DNA of 64,000 bases from Amycolatopsis mediterranei (GTDB lineage Bacteria > Actinomycetota > Actinomycetes > Mycobacteriales > Pseudonocardiaceae), in assembly GCF_026017845.1 (NCBI RefSeq), contig NZ_CP100416.1:9364366-9428365 (forward strand), read 5' to 3'. Below are positions 15,294 to 25,300 of the stretch, in pieces. A model generated the notes under the pieces. The model did not search any database. It was not told the origin of the DNA and saw only the letters and a list, made by a program, of their open reading frames with translations. The stretch's first letter is position 1, and every line of letters begins with the position of its first letter. The position numbers and the translations under genes are program-made.

Positions 15294-16639
15294 CGGAGGG
15301 CTCCCGGCACCAGCGTGTCCATCGGATCGCCCTGGCACGTCAGCAACGCTCGGCGCAACGCGACGATCCGCGTGAACCGGACGTCCGCGGGCAGGGCCCG
15401 GAATTGCTGCCACGCCTGCTCGATCGGGCCGGACTGCCTCTTGAACCAGTTCCGCAAGTACTCGGGCAGCGGTTTCAGCTCCCCGGTGAAGTACGCCGCC
15501 GCGATCATCCGGGCGCCCCGGTCCGGCAGGCTGGGCGCGCTCGGCCTCTCGCAGGACGGCACGCCGGCCCCGGAGAGCACCGCCACCCGCAGGTCGCTCG
15601 CGTCCGCCGTGAGGAGTTCCTCGTTGTGCTGGAAGTCGAGCAGGACGACGCCGGGATCGCGCCCGGGGCGTTCGATCGGCGAGCCGGCCGCGACCTGCTC
15701 CTCGACCCGCGTCGGCGCTCCGGGCAGCTTCGCCAGCATCGCGAGCGCTTCCCGCCCGGGGCCGGCCAGCGCGGCCAGCCGATCCCGGTGCAGTTCCGCC
15801 ACGCAGACCGGTCCGTCGCAGACCTTCCGGGCGGCGACGCTGTCGGCGGTGAGGGCCTCCGCCGGGAACAGCGGCAGCGCGATGGCGGCCCCGGCCACGA
15901 GCGGCAGCAGGCTCAGCAGCCGCGCTCGCACCGACTGCACCGACAGCAGCAGGAACCCGGTGACGGCGAGGCCGAGGAACCACGCGGTCTGCCCGGCGTC
16001 GAGCGACACGGTGGTCGTGACCATCGACCCGCGCGGCTCGGCCAGCGCCGGCGCCAGCGGACCGGCCCGGCGAGGCAGGACGGCGTCCAGGCCCGGTTCG
16101 AGCGACATCCAGCAGAGGACCGTCCCGACGAGGGTCAGCACGGCCAGCCCGGGAGCGGTCAGTGGGTGCGGCAGCAGCCGCCCGACGGCCAGCCCCAGCC
16201 AGCACCCGGCGACCACGGCGAGCACCCCGACGCCCAGCACCGGGACGAAGACGGCCGAGACGAACCCGTCGTGGGCCAGGACTTCGGCGACGCCCACGCC
16301 GAACACGACCAGGTAGCCCAGTGCGGCCAGCGCGCCGACGGCGCCGGCGAGCCGGATCGCCCGGTGCCACGCGGGCCGCGGGGTGGTGGCCAGCAGCTCG
16401 ATCATGCCGGAGCGGCTGTCGCGCATGCCCTGGATGGCCCCGGCCCCGACCACCACGGGCCAGAGGAACTGCAGCAGGAACCGGATCCAGAGCGCGGTCG
16501 TGGTGGTGTTCGCCGACCAGGGTGCGGGGACCTTCCACCACGGCCCCGAGAGCAGGAAGAGGAACGCGAGCGCGAAGACGACGAGCGCCAGACCGGCCCA
16601 GGGCGCGATCGAGCGCCGGAGTTCGATGCGGAAGATCAC
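15290..16639 (-). CDS. ABC transporter membrane protein with large C-terminal domain
   Basis: A 449-residue membrane protein whose N-terminal half carries about seven hydrophobic segments in an ABC-2-like arrangement, such as WAGLALVVFALAFLFLLSG and FLLQFLWPVVVGAGAI. After about residue 270 it becomes a soluble domain with Cys pairs (KVCDGPVCVAELHRDR) ending in a basic region. Start GTG 16639 overlaps the ATPase stop (GTGA). The ATPase upstream and the small membrane protein downstream suggest one transporter. Cargo unknown. Confidence 0.78.
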   Translation of the reverse strand: MIFRIELRRSIAPWAGLALVVFALAFLFLLSGPWWKVPAPWSANTTTTALWIRFLLQFLWPVVVGAGAIQGMRDSRSGMIELLATTPRPAWHRAIRLAGAVGALAALGYLVVFGVGVAEVLAHDGFVSAVFVPVLGVGVLAVVAGCWLGLAVGRLLPHPLTAPGLAVLTLVGTVLCWMSLEPGLDAVLPRRAGPLAPALAEPRGSMVTTTVSLDAGQTAWFLGLAVTGFLLLSVQSVRARLLSLLPLVAGAAIALPLFPAEALTADSVAARKVCDGPVCVAELHRDRLAALAGPGREALAMLAKLPGAPTRVEEQVAAGSPIERPGRDPGVVLLDFQHNEELLTADASDLRVAVLSGAGVPSCERPSAPSLPDRGARMIAAAYFTGELKPLPEYLRNWFKRQSGPIEQAWQQFRALPADVRFTRIVALRRALLTCQGDPMDTLVPGALR

Positions 16640-17439
16640 CACGCCCCCTTGCCGGGCTCGTGGTTCAGCAGCGCCGAATAGCCGCGCTCGATCGGGCTGT
16701 CCCCGACGTGCTCGAGGGTGCCCGCGGCGGCCAGCCCGTCCGGCGTTCCCTGGAACACCAGCTTTCCCTCGGCGAACAGCACCACGTCCGTGCACGCCGT
16801 GGCCACGTCCTCGACCAGGTGCGTCGAGATCAGCACGCACGAGTCGCGGCCCAGTTCCTGGACCAGCTCGCGGAACCGGACCCGCTGCGCCGGGTCGAGG
16901 CCGGCCGTCGGCTCGTCGAGGAGCAGGATCTCCGGGTCGTTGACGATGGCCTGGGCGATGCCGACCCGGCGCACCATGCCGCCCGAGAGCGTCTTCATGC
17001 GGTCGTCCGCGCGGTCGGCCAGGCCCACCCGCTCCACCGCCCGCTGGACCGCCCCCGGGATGTCCTCTTTGGACATCTCCTTCAGCCACGCCAGGTATTC
17101 GACGAACTCCCGGACCGTGAACCGCTTGTAGTAGCCGAAGTTCTGCGGCAGGTACCCGATCCGGCGGCGCAGCGCACGCTGGCCCCCGCTCCCGCCGGCC
17201 GGGGTGCCGAGCAGCGACAAGCTGCCCGACGCGGGCCGGAGCACCGTCGCCAACGCCCGGATCAGCGTCGTCTTGCCGGCGCCGTTCGGGCCGAGCAGCC
17301 CGTGCACCCCCTTGCCGAGGGACAGGTCCAGCCCGTCCACGGCCATCTTCCGCCGCCCCACCCGCACCTTCAGCCCCTGCGCCTGGATTTCCCAGGCGTA
17401 GGTCGCCGGTGCGACCTCGGCGGCCCCTACTGCCCGCAT
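16636..17439 (-). CDS. ABC transporter ATP-binding protein
   Basis: A 267-residue ATPase. Walker A is GPNGAGKTTLIRAL, the Q-loop is YLPQNFGYY, the signature is LSGGMVRRVGIAQAI, Walker B is ILLLDEPTAGLDP and the switch His is in ISTHLVEDV. The overall pattern is of the ABC-2 / drug- or lantibiotic-export type (CcmA-like). ATG at 17439 is preceded by GGAGGAAGCAC. It follows the anti-sigma gene after a 24-base triple repeat and is translationally coupled to the permease gene. The sigma / anti-sigma genes upstream probably control the unit. Confidence 0.92.
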   Translation of the reverse strand: MRAVGAAEVAPATYAWEIQAQGLKVRVGRRKMAVDGLDLSLGKGVHGLLGPNGAGKTTLIRALATVLRPASGSLSLLGTPAGGSGGQRALRRRIGYLPQNFGYYKRFTVREFVEYLAWLKEMSKEDIPGAVQRAVERVGLADRADDRMKTLSGGMVRRVGIAQAIVNDPEILLLDEPTAGLDPAQRVRFRELVQELGRDSCVLISTHLVEDVATACTDVVLFAEGKLVFQGTPDGLAAAGTLEHVGDSPIERGYSALLNHEPGKGAW

Positions 17440-17450
17440 GTGCTTCCTCC

Positions 17451-17474
17451 CTGAAGACCTGAAGACCTGAAGAC
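17451..17474. repeat. 8-bp tandem repeat, three copies
   Basis: CTGAAGAC is repeated three times without interruption directly after the anti-sigma stop codon (17475-17477 on the complement) and 12 bases before the ATPase start. The copies place GTCTTCAG upstream of the ATPase ribosome site. Copy number could vary between strains. Confidence 0.95.
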
Positions 17475-18263
17475 CTAATGACGTGCGCCGAGCCGGGTGA
17501 ACGCCGGCCCGCGCAGGGCGACGATCACCGTGGTCAGCACGAAGAGCGCCGCCCACACCGGCAGCGCGCCGGTGCCGAGCGAAAACACCTGCCCCCGCTG
17601 GACGAACGCCGGCAGGACGACGATCACCCCCCACAGCGCGACGAGCGCGTACGCCGCCCGGCTGACGCCGATCAGCCCGCCGAGCGCGAGCGTGCCGGTG
17701 GTGCAGGCCAGGCTCGGCAGCAGCCAGAGCGCCGGCTGGGTGCCGGTCAGCCACCCGGCGACCCCCAGTACCGGCAGGACGACGGCGAGCACCGCCACCG
17801 TCCGCCGGGCGACCAGGTACAGCCCGGCCCGCGGGGTCGCGGTGACGACCTCGTAGGCCGGATCGAGGCCCCGCGCCCACGACACGGCGACCCCGAGCAC
17901 CGGCAGCACCGGGGCGAACAGCTGCACCGCCGGCACGTCGAGCACCGCGCGCCACACGGTGTCGAGCAGGAGCGCGACCAGCGTGACGGCCACGATCATC
18001 GCCAGCCACGGCGCCATCGCGGGCGTCACCCAGGTGTCGAGCCACCGGCGCCGGCGCCGCGGCCGGGCGACCGGCCGCCGGACCTCGGCCGAAAGCCGGT
18101 CCCAGACCAGGTCCACGACCGGCTGGACCGGTGCGGCCTCCGCGAGCCGCGCCCGGCATTCGCGGCACGCCTCGAGGTGGGCCTCGAGACCCCACAGCTG
18201 GTCACCCGGGAGGTCGTCACCCGCCACGTACGCGGCGATGAGCCGCTCCGGCGCATGGTTCAT
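17475..18263 (-). CDS. zinc-finger anti-sigma-type protein fused to a polytopic membrane domain
   Basis: A 262-residue protein. The N-terminal ~45 residues are a zf-HC2 (ZAS-like) anti-sigma domain with the motif HLEACRECR (His29, Cys33, Cys36). A basic linker follows, then about six hydrophobic segments such as WLAMIVAVTLVALLLDTVW and LPVWAALFVLTTVIVALRG. It directly follows the ECF sigma gene with an ATGA overlap, the usual arrangement for a cognate sigma / anti-sigma pair. The many membrane segments are unusual: most ZAS proteins have none or one. Expected role: holding the sigma factor inactive at the membrane. Confidence 0.82.
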   Translation of the reverse strand: MNHAPERLIAAYVAGDDLPGDQLWGLEAHLEACRECRARLAEAAPVQPVVDLVWDRLSAEVRRPVARPRRRRRWLDTWVTPAMAPWLAMIVAVTLVALLLDTVWRAVLDVPAVQLFAPVLPVLGVAVSWARGLDPAYEVVTATPRAGLYLVARRTVAVLAVVLPVLGVAGWLTGTQPALWLLPSLACTTGTLALGGLIGVSRAAYALVALWGVIVVLPAFVQRGQVFSLGTGALPVWAALFVLTTVIVALRGPAFTRLGARH

Positions 18264-18826
18264 GACAGTGCCTCCCGCAACGCGATCCGGGCCCGGCGCG
18301 CCCGGGTCTTGACGGTCCCCTCCGGCAACCCCAGCAGGACGGCGGTCTCCCGGACGGTCAGCCCGTCGAGCACCATCGCCTGCAGCACCGCCCGCAGCTC
18401 CGGCGCGAGGTCGCGCAGCGCGGCACCGACCTCGTCGCCGATCGTCGTCGCCAGCGCCTCGTCTTCGGCCGCCACCACCGGTGCGACGTCGAGGGCCACC
18501 GCGGGCGGCGGCTGCGCGTGGTGCGCCCGGCGCCGGAACGCGTCGACCAGCCGGCGCGCGGCGATCGTCCAGACCCAGCCGACCGCGCTGCCGCCGGTGG
18601 CGGCGCCCGCGAACGACGCCGCCGCCCGCCAGACGGCCAGGAACGTCTCCTGCATGACTTCCGCGACGATCTGCTCGTCCGCGCAGCGGCGGCGCAGGCG
18701 CACGGCCAGCCAGGGCGCCGTGCGGCGGTACAGCTCCTCGAACGCCGCGCGGTCGCCCTGGGCCGTGCGCCGGACGAGGTGGTCCTCGTCGGCGTCCTCC
18801 AGTGGCGTGTGCTTCACACCAGGCAA
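18260..18826 (-). CDS. ECF-family RNA polymerase sigma factor
   Basis: A 188-residue extracytoplasmic-function sigma factor. Region 2 (about 16-85) includes GDRAAFEELYRRTAP and AEVMQETFLAVWRAA. Region 4 (about 138-184) ends in the helix-turn-helix LTVRETAVLLGLPEGTVKTR. The gene is first in a minus-strand run of sigma, membrane anti-sigma, ABC ATPase, permease and membrane protein, all overlapping or closely spaced. It probably directs its own operon when the anti-sigma releases it; I could not define its promoter motif. Confidence 0.92.
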   Translation of the reverse strand: MPGVKHTPLEDADEDHLVRRTAQGDRAAFEELYRRTAPWLAVRLRRRCADEQIVAEVMQETFLAVWRAAASFAGAATGGSAVGWVWTIAARRLVDAFRRRAHHAQPPPAVALDVAPVVAAEDEALATTIGDEVGAALRDLAPELRAVLQAMVLDGLTVRETAVLLGLPEGTVKTRARRARIALREALS

Positions 18827-18871
18827 GACGCCGGACGAGCGGAACCGGTTCTCACCCGGATGTGTGCTGCG

Positions 18872-19804
18872 TCACACCGGGCGCGTTGGCCAGAACTTCC
18901 GCCAGCCGTCGGCCTCCAGCGTCGTCGGCGCCAGCCCGGCGTCGCGGGCGGCCTGCTCGGCGGCCTGGATGTCCTTCGCGAACTGCTTCGCCACCGCCCT
19001 CAGCTCACCCTCGGCGTCGACACCCGCCCGGCGCGCGGTGGCCGCGATGCGGAACAGCTGGGCGGCCGCCGCGGTCCCTTCGGGGAAGAGGTCGAGCGGG
19101 ATGCCCGCGCGCCCGGAGCGCTGCCCCAGCTTGCCCGCCAGCGCGACGGCGGGCTGGCCGAGCGCGACACCGTCCACAATGGACTGGCGCTGCTTCTCGC
19201 GCTGCTTCAGCTCTTCCCACTTGAGGTTCTGGTGCTCGACGGTGTGCACCTGGTCGGCGTCGGCGAAGACGTGCGGGTGCCGGCCGACCAGCTTCGCGAC
19301 GAGCGCCGCGGCGACGTCGTCGATGCCGAACGGGTCTTCGGCGTCCTCGGCCGCGACCCGCGCGTGGAAGAGCACCTGCAGCAGGACGTCACCGAGCTCT
19401 TCGCGCAGCGCCTCGCGATCGCCTTCTTCGATGGCGTCGAGCAGCTCGTAGGTCTCTTCGACCAGGTACTGCCGCAGCGAATCGTGCGTCTGCACCGCGT
19501 CCCACGGGCAGCCGCCCGGCGAGCGGAGCCGGTCCATCACCTCGGCGGCTTCGACCAGCGGCGGCACCGGCGTCTCGATGACCTCCGCGCCGGTCGCGAT
19601 GAGCAGCGACGCCGCGGGCTCGTCCCGGGACCCGGCGAGCAGCACGACGTCGACCAGCGAAGGCGCCTCGATGACGGCCGGGACACCGAACGCGGCCGGA
19701 TCGACGTCCGAGGCCGCGTAGACGGCGCCTGCGTCACGCAGGATCTTGAGCGCCGCGCCGGGCAGCGTCGTCCCGCGGACGATGACGACGACACCCGTGC
19801 TCAC
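18872..19804 (-). CDS. mazG: nucleoside triphosphate pyrophosphohydrolase MazG
   Basis: A 310-residue MazG, which hydrolyses (d)NTPs to the monophosphate and pyrophosphate for house-cleaning of damaged nucleotides. The core MazG helices start at CPWDAVQTHDSLRQYLVEE and carry the metal-binding pattern EETYELLDAIEEGD and LREELGDVLLQVLFH. The N-terminal ~90 residues precede the catalytic domain, as in mycobacterial MazG. Start GTG 19804 overlaps the stop of the SurA-like lipoprotein gene (GTGA). Position near mfd and eno matches Rv1021. Confidence 0.93.
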   Translation of the reverse strand: MSTGVVVIVRGTTLPGAALKILRDAGAVYAASDVDPAAFGVPAVIEAPSLVDVVLLAGSRDEPAASLLIATGAEVIETPVPPLVEAAEVMDRLRSPGGCPWDAVQTHDSLRQYLVEETYELLDAIEEGDREALREELGDVLLQVLFHARVAAEDAEDPFGIDDVAAALVAKLVGRHPHVFADADQVHTVEHQNLKWEELKQREKQRQSIVDGVALGQPAVALAGKLGQRSGRAGIPLDLFPEGTAAAAQLFRIAATARRAGVDAEGELRAVAKQFAKDIQAAEQAARDAGLAPTTLEADGWRKFWPTRPV

Positions 19805-20835
19805 TGTTGCGCGGTCGCGGCACCGCGAATGGGCAGTACGACGCCCTGGGTGGCGTCGGAGTTCGGCACGAGGTTCATGCCAACAAGATCCCACACGCCG
19901 TACCGCGGGTTGATGCGCAGGCCGCTCTGGCCGAGGTACGGCTGCAGCAGCCGGGTGCCGATCGCGGTCAGCTGCGCGTCCGTCGGCTTCTGCGCTTCCT
20001 GGTCGGCCGGCACGGCCTTGTCGGTGCCGCGGGCGCGGATGACGAAGACGAACCAGTCCGCGCTCTGCGGCTTCTGCGCCTGGAAGACGACGACGCTGTT
20101 CTTGTCGGAGCCGAAGAGCGCGGTCTGCGCGAGGCCGGGGTACTGCGCGGCGCCGAAGAGCTCGGCGGCCTGGCCGGCGGAGTACCCGCCCGGGCCGGGC
20201 GCGCCGGTCTGCTGGGCCTGCTGGCCTTCCTGCTGCGCCTGCTGGACGACCCCCTGGATCTTGGCGGGGTCGTCGGCGAACTCCTTCGCGAGGCCGAAGG
20301 CGCGGGTGCGGGCCGCCCGGTCGTTGTCGCCGGTCGCGCTGATGCCGACGTAGTCCGCGCCGACCGACAGCTTCGGCAGCACCTTCCGGGCCAGATCCTG
20401 CTCGAGCAGGACGTCGCTCGCGACCTCGTTCCGGTCGCGCAGCTTCGAGACGATCTGCGTGACGGCGACCTGGTCGCCCTGCTTGGTGTCGGTGACCGGC
20501 GCGGGGGTCAGCTGCGCGGCCAGCCCGGCGACCTTCGCCTGGTCGGCGCCGAGGTTTTCCTGCTTGGCGGCGCGCAGGGTCAGTTCGTGCAGCACGGCCT
20601 GCCGGACGATCTCGCGGCCCAGCACGTCGAGCTTGTGCTCGGCGGCGAGCTTCTGCGCGTACGGGTGTTCACGGAGGGCCTGGTCGATCATCGACTGGAC
20701 CTGGTCGAGGGAGACCGACCGATCGCCGACGATGACGGCACTGCCGACCTGGCTGGGGCCCGAGCCGCACCCGGCGAGCAGAAGTGCACCGGCAACGACC
20801 GCGACCAGCGCGCGAGGGCGCCCCATGATCCGCAT
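19801..20835 (-). CDS. SurA N-terminal-domain-like lipoprotein
   Basis: A 344-residue secreted lipoprotein with lipobox LLAGC. The region around SVSLDQVQSMIDQALREHP and LDVLGREIVRQAVLHELTLRAA resembles the SurA/PrsA-type chaperone N-terminal helical domain. A Gln-rich helical segment follows, then a mixed C-terminal region. No obvious parvulin isomerase signature. The family commonly lies next to mazG in actinomycetes. Probable role is folding of exported proteins at the outer face of the membrane. Start is placed at ATG 20835 after GAGAGGG; ATG 20826 is an alternative. Confidence 0.78.
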   Translation of the reverse strand: MRIMGRPRALVAVVAGALLLAGCGSGPSQVGSAVIVGDRSVSLDQVQSMIDQALREHPYAQKLAAEHKLDVLGREIVRQAVLHELTLRAAKQENLGADQAKVAGLAAQLTPAPVTDTKQGDQVAVTQIVSKLRDRNEVASDVLLEQDLARKVLPKLSVGADYVGISATGDNDRAARTRAFGLAKEFADDPAKIQGVVQQAQQEGQQAQQTGAPGPGGYSAGQAAELFGAAQYPGLAQTALFGSDKNSVVVFQAQKPQSADWFVFVIRARGTDKAVPADQEAQKPTDAQLTAIGTRLLQPYLGQSGLRINPRYGVWDLVGMNLVPNSDATQGVVLPIRGAATAQQ

Positions 20836-20911
20836 CACAGGCCATACCCTCTCACACCATCGCCCCCGAAACGCAACACCCATGAGGACGCGGCGGCGGT
20901 AATGTCGACTT

Positions 20912-21319
20912 ATGGACCATTGGCTGACCATCGAAGTGTTCGACGGGGAGCATTCGGCTTCGCTGTGGCGCCTGGCTCAAGGGGACGCTCTCACCGAAGC
21001 GGCGCTGACGAACGGCGCTGAGCAGTGGGTTTGGCACGAGCACCGCTGGGGAGTGGTGCTGGAGATCGAATTTTTGACGGAGGAGAGGCGAGACGCGTTC
21101 AGGTCGCTGCCGGCGGTAACGGCGGCGCTGGACGCGGTCCCGGACCCGACGCGGGGGTTGCTCGTGTACCCGGGGAGGGGTGGGGGTTCGGGGTCGCGCA
21201 TGCCGCGGAGGCCCCGGCCGTTGCCGATGGCGGGCGCCGGGGCGGTCCCGGTGCCCGTGGAGTCGGTGCGGATGGGGCTGGCGGAGGCTATGCCGCCGAT
21301 GTTCAGCGAAGTTCGCTGA
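20912..21319 (+). CDS. conserved-type hypothetical protein
   Basis: A 135-residue protein, not recognised. The N-terminal 80 residues look folded (MDHWLTIEVFDGEHSASLWR, then a Trp-rich QWVWHEHRWGVVLEIEF). The C-terminal part is Pro/Arg/Gly-rich and likely disordered. No signal peptide or membrane segment. Divergent from the SurA-like gene with about 76 bases between them. Codon pattern and position favour a real gene. Confidence 0.6.
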   Translation: MDHWLTIEVFDGEHSASLWRLAQGDALTEAALTNGAEQWVWHEHRWGVVLEIEFLTEERRDAFRSLPAVTAALDAVPDPTRGLLVYPGRGGGSGSRMPRRPRPLPMAGAGAVPVPVESVRMGLAEAMPPMFSEVR

Positions 21320-21385
21320 GCAGTCCGCACCAAGCGGAGGTGGAGGCGGCGAGAGTGCCGCCTTCACGGTCCTTGGTGTCCCGGA

Positions 21386-22228
21386 TCATTCCGCCAGTCC
21401 GGCGATGAAAGCCTCCGATCGTGCCGCATCGAGTGCCACATCGCCGAGCTTGGCCACCACCTGGCGATAGACCGCGATCTCATCCGGCGCTTCGAGGAAG
21501 AGCGACGAAATCTCGTGTTCGATGTAGACCACAGGCTCGAATTCGGTCGACTCGATGAGCTTGAAATGGCCCGAGACGGCCGGGTGGCCGCCGATTCGCG
21601 CGGGCACCACGCGGATCGAGACGTTGGGCTGGGCCGAGACCCGGAGCAGATGTGCCAACTGTCCCCGCATGACCGAGCGATCCTGGCGGCCGACCGGCAG
21701 ACGCAGCGCGAACTCGTGGATGAAAAATTGAAACTCGATCCTCGGGCGGCGAGTGAGCACCAGCTGCCGTGCCATGCGCGCGAACACTCGCTCGTCGATG
21801 CCGTCCGGCGATGGCGCATTGCCGGTTTCGACCATCAGGCTCCGCGCGTAGTCTGCGGTCTGTAACAGTCCCGGCAGGATCAAACCCTGAAACGCCGCGA
21901 TCTCGGCGGCACGTTCCTCGTGCCAGGCCAGCGTCTGCACCTGCCAACCGCCGGGGTAACTTTCCAGCAACCCTGGCTTGCGGATTTCATCAGCCAGCCC
22001 CATCAGCTCACGGTATTCCGCACCGTCGAACCCGAGTGTCGTGAGGAACCGGGCCATCCGGACCGGCTCCGGCCGGGTGAGCCCGCGAGTCACCGCCGAC
22101 ACCCACTGCGCGCTCATGTCCAGCTTCCGCGACATCTCGCGGACGCCCCAGTTCTTCTCGGACATGCGCTGGAGCAGCCGTTCTCCGAGCTGCCTTCCCC
22201 GGATGTTCGGCCCGCGATATTCCGCCAT
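21386..22228 (-). CDS. XRE-type helix-turn-helix protein with DUF5753 domain
   Basis: A 280-residue actinomycete regulator. The N-terminal helix-turn-helix (about 15-75) includes MSRKLDMSAQWVSAVTRGL. The C-terminal DUF5753 domain (about 95-275) has the typical PGLLQTADYARSLM and RPRIEFQFFIHEFALRLP stretches. Such genes usually neighbour a small DUF397 gene, as in the Scr1/BldB-associated systems, but none fits in the flanking gaps here, so this copy looks solitary. Targets unknown. Confidence 0.88.
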   Translation of the reverse strand: MAEYRGPNIRGRQLGERLLQRMSEKNWGVREMSRKLDMSAQWVSAVTRGLTRPEPVRMARFLTTLGFDGAEYRELMGLADEIRKPGLLESYPGGWQVQTLAWHEERAAEIAAFQGLILPGLLQTADYARSLMVETGNAPSPDGIDERVFARMARQLVLTRRPRIEFQFFIHEFALRLPVGRQDRSVMRGQLAHLLRVSAQPNVSIRVVPARIGGHPAVSGHFKLIESTEFEPVVYIEHEISSLFLEAPDEIAVYRQVVAKLGDVALDAARSEAFIAGLAE

Positions 22229-22325
22229 GGGCCGAACCTAAGGCCATCACCGGTACGAACCAGGCGCCACAACGGAAAGTCCCCCGAAATGGCGCCGGGT
22301 GTCCGCTCCCCTTTACACCGCGCCC

Positions 22326-25300
22326 CTACACAGCCGCGGGCTTCTTCGTCAGCTGGACCAGCAGCTTCGTGCACCACTCCAGCAGTTCTTCGTCCCGCAA
22401 CGTCGGCGCGCCGATCCGCCCGCCGGCCGGGCCCTCCGTCGGCTTCGGCACCGATACCGTGTTCGTCACCGCCTTGAACACCGCCTTCGGGTACAGCCGC
22501 TTCAAGCGCACCATCTGCGAATCCAGCAACGGCAGCGGTGCGAACCGGATCGTGTTGCCCTGGACCGCCACCTCCGTCACACCCGCTTCACGACAGGTGT
22601 GCCGGAAGCGAGCCACCGACAGCAGCCGGTTGACCGGGGCCGGCGGCTGGCCGTACCGGTCGATGAGCTCTTCGCGGACCGCGTCGAGGCCCTCGGTGTC
22701 CGGCGCCGCCGCGATCTTGCGGTACGCCTCCAAGCGCAACCTCTCGCCGGGCACGTAGTCGTGCGGGATGTGGGCGTCGATCGGGAGGTCGACGCGGACG
22801 TCGGCCATCTCCTCTTCCTCCGCCGGCTCGGCACCCGCGTGCCTCCGGAACGCGTCCACCGCTTCGCCGACCAACCGCACGTACAGGTCGAACCCGACAC
22901 CGGCGATGTGCCCCGACTGCTCCGCCCCGAGGATGTTGCCCGCGCCGCGGATTTCGAGGTCCTTCATCGCGACCGCCATGCCCGCGCCCAGCTCGGTGTT
23001 CTGGGCGATCGTCGCCAGGCGGTCGTGCGCGGTCTCGGTCAGCGGGGCCTCCGGCGGGTACAGGAAGTACGCGTACCCGCGCTCCCGCCCGCGCCCGACC
23101 CGGCCGCGCAGCTGGTGCAGCTGCGCCAGCCCCAGCAGATCGCCGCGCTCGACCAGCAGCGTGTTGGCGTTCGAGATGTCGAGACCCGTCTCGACGATCG
23201 TCGTGCACACCAGGACGTCGTACTCGTTCTCCCAGAAGCCCTGGATGATCTTTTCGAGCTTGTCTTCGTTCATCTGCCCGTGCGCGGTGACGACCCGCGC
23301 CTCCGGCACCAGCTCGCGGATCCGCCGCGCCGCCTTCTCGATCGAGGAGACGCGGTTGTGGACGTAGAAGACCTGGCCGTCGCGCAGCAGCTCGCGCCGG
23401 ATGGCCGCGCCGACCTGCTTGTCGTCGTACGCGCCGACGTAGGTCAGGATCGGGTGGCGGTCTTCCGGCGGGGTCAGGATCGTCGACATCTCGCGGATGC
23501 CGGCCAGCGACATCTCCAGGGTGCGCGGGATCGGTGTCGCCGACATGGTGAGCACGTCGACGTGCGTGCGCAGCGCCTTGATGTGCTCCTTGTGCTCGAC
23601 GCCGAAGCGCTGCTCCTCGTCGACGATCACGAGCCCGAGGTCCTTGTAGCGAATACCCGTCTGCAGCAGGCGGTGCGTGCCGATGACGATGTCGACCTCG
23701 CCGCTCGCGAGCTGCTCCAGGATGATGTCCGACTCGGTTTTGTTCGTGAACCGGGACAGGCCCTTGATCGTCACCGGGAACGAGCGCATCCGCTCGTGGA
23801 AGGTGTTCAGGTGCTGCTGGGCGAGCAGCGTCGTCGGCACCAGCACCGCGACCTGCTTGCCGTCCTGCACCGCCTTGAACGCGGCGCGGACGGCGATCTC
23901 CGTCTTGCCGTAGCCGACGTCGCCGCAGATGACGCGGTCCATCGGGACGCCGCGTTCCATGTCGGCCTTGACCTCGTCGATGGCCGCGAGCTGGTCGTTC
24001 GTCTCGGTGAACGGGAAAGCGTCCTCCAGCTCGCCCTGCCACGGCGTGTCCGGGCCGAACGCGTGCCCGGGCGCGGCCTGGCGCGCCGCGTACAGCTGGA
24101 CGAGCTCGGCGGCGATCTCCTTGACCGCCTTCTTGGCCCTGGCCTTGGTGTTCTTCCAGTCGGAGCCGCCGAGCTTGTTCAGCGTCGGCAGCTCGCCGCC
24201 GACGTACTTGGACACCTCGTCGAGCTGGTCGGTCGGCACGAACAGCCGGTCGCCGGGGTGCCCGCGCTTCGACGAGCCGTACTCCAGCAGCAGGTACTCC
24301 CGGGTGGCGCCCGCGACCGTCCGCTGGACCATCTCGACGAACCGGCCGATGCCGTGCTGCTCGTGCACGACGTAGTCACCGGACTTGAGCGCGAGCGGGT
24401 CGACGGCGTTGCGCCGCCGGGACGGCATCTTGGTCGTGAGGTCCTTTGTGGACGTTCCGGCGCCCGAGCCGCGGCCGGTCAGGTCCGCCTCGGTGAGCAC
24501 GACCAGCGCGCGCTCCGGCGAGATGAAGCCGTCGGTCAGGCCGCCGCAGGTGACCGTGACGACGCCCGGCGCCGGCGCGCCCTTCAGGCCGTCGCCCGCC
24601 AAGGAGGCCGGGACGTCGGCGGCCGAGAACTGCTCGACCGCGCGAGCCGCGGTGCCGTGCCCGGCGACGACGAGCACCGCCGTGCCGCCCGCCGCCGTGT
24701 GCGCGCGCAGGTCCGCCGTCGCGCGCTCGAGCTCGCCGCGGTACGCGGGCGCGGCCTCGACCGAGACGCGGTAGACGTCGGGGTCTTCGCTGGTCAGCTG
24801 GGTGATCGTCCACCAGGCGCGCTTGGTGTCCTGCGCGTGGGAGGCGATCTCGTCGAGCCCGCGGTAGGCCGACGCGCCGAGGTCGATCGGAGCCTGGCCA
24901 CCGGCCGCGGCCGTCGTCCAGGACGCTTCGAGGAACTCCTGGCCGGTGCGGACCAGGTCGGCGGCGCGGGCGCGGATCTTCTCGGGGTCGGTGAGCAGCA
25001 CGTGGGTGCCGGCCGGCATCGCGTCGGTGAGCAGTTCGAGCTCGCCTTCGCAGAGGACCGGGATGAGCGCCTCCATGCCCTCGACCGGGATGCCGTCGGC
25101 GAGCTTGGTGAGCATCTCGGCCAGGTGCGCGTCGGACTCGTACGTCTTCGCCAGCTCCGCGGCCTTCTCCCTGACCGGCCGCGTGAGCAGCAGCTCGCGG
25201 CACGGCGGCGCGGTGACCCGCGGGATGTCGCCGGGCAGCGACCGCTGGTCGGAGACGGCGAACGCCCGGATCTCGCTGACCTCGTCGCCCCAGAACTCCA

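Noticed and set aside
17451..17474. The tandem repeat as the start of a CRISPR array
   Set aside because: The units are 8 bases with no spacers, and no cas gene is present.
21320..21385. A DUF397 partner gene for the HTH-DUF5753 protein
   Set aside because: The gaps on both sides (66 and 97 bases) are too short and no matching peptide is coded there.
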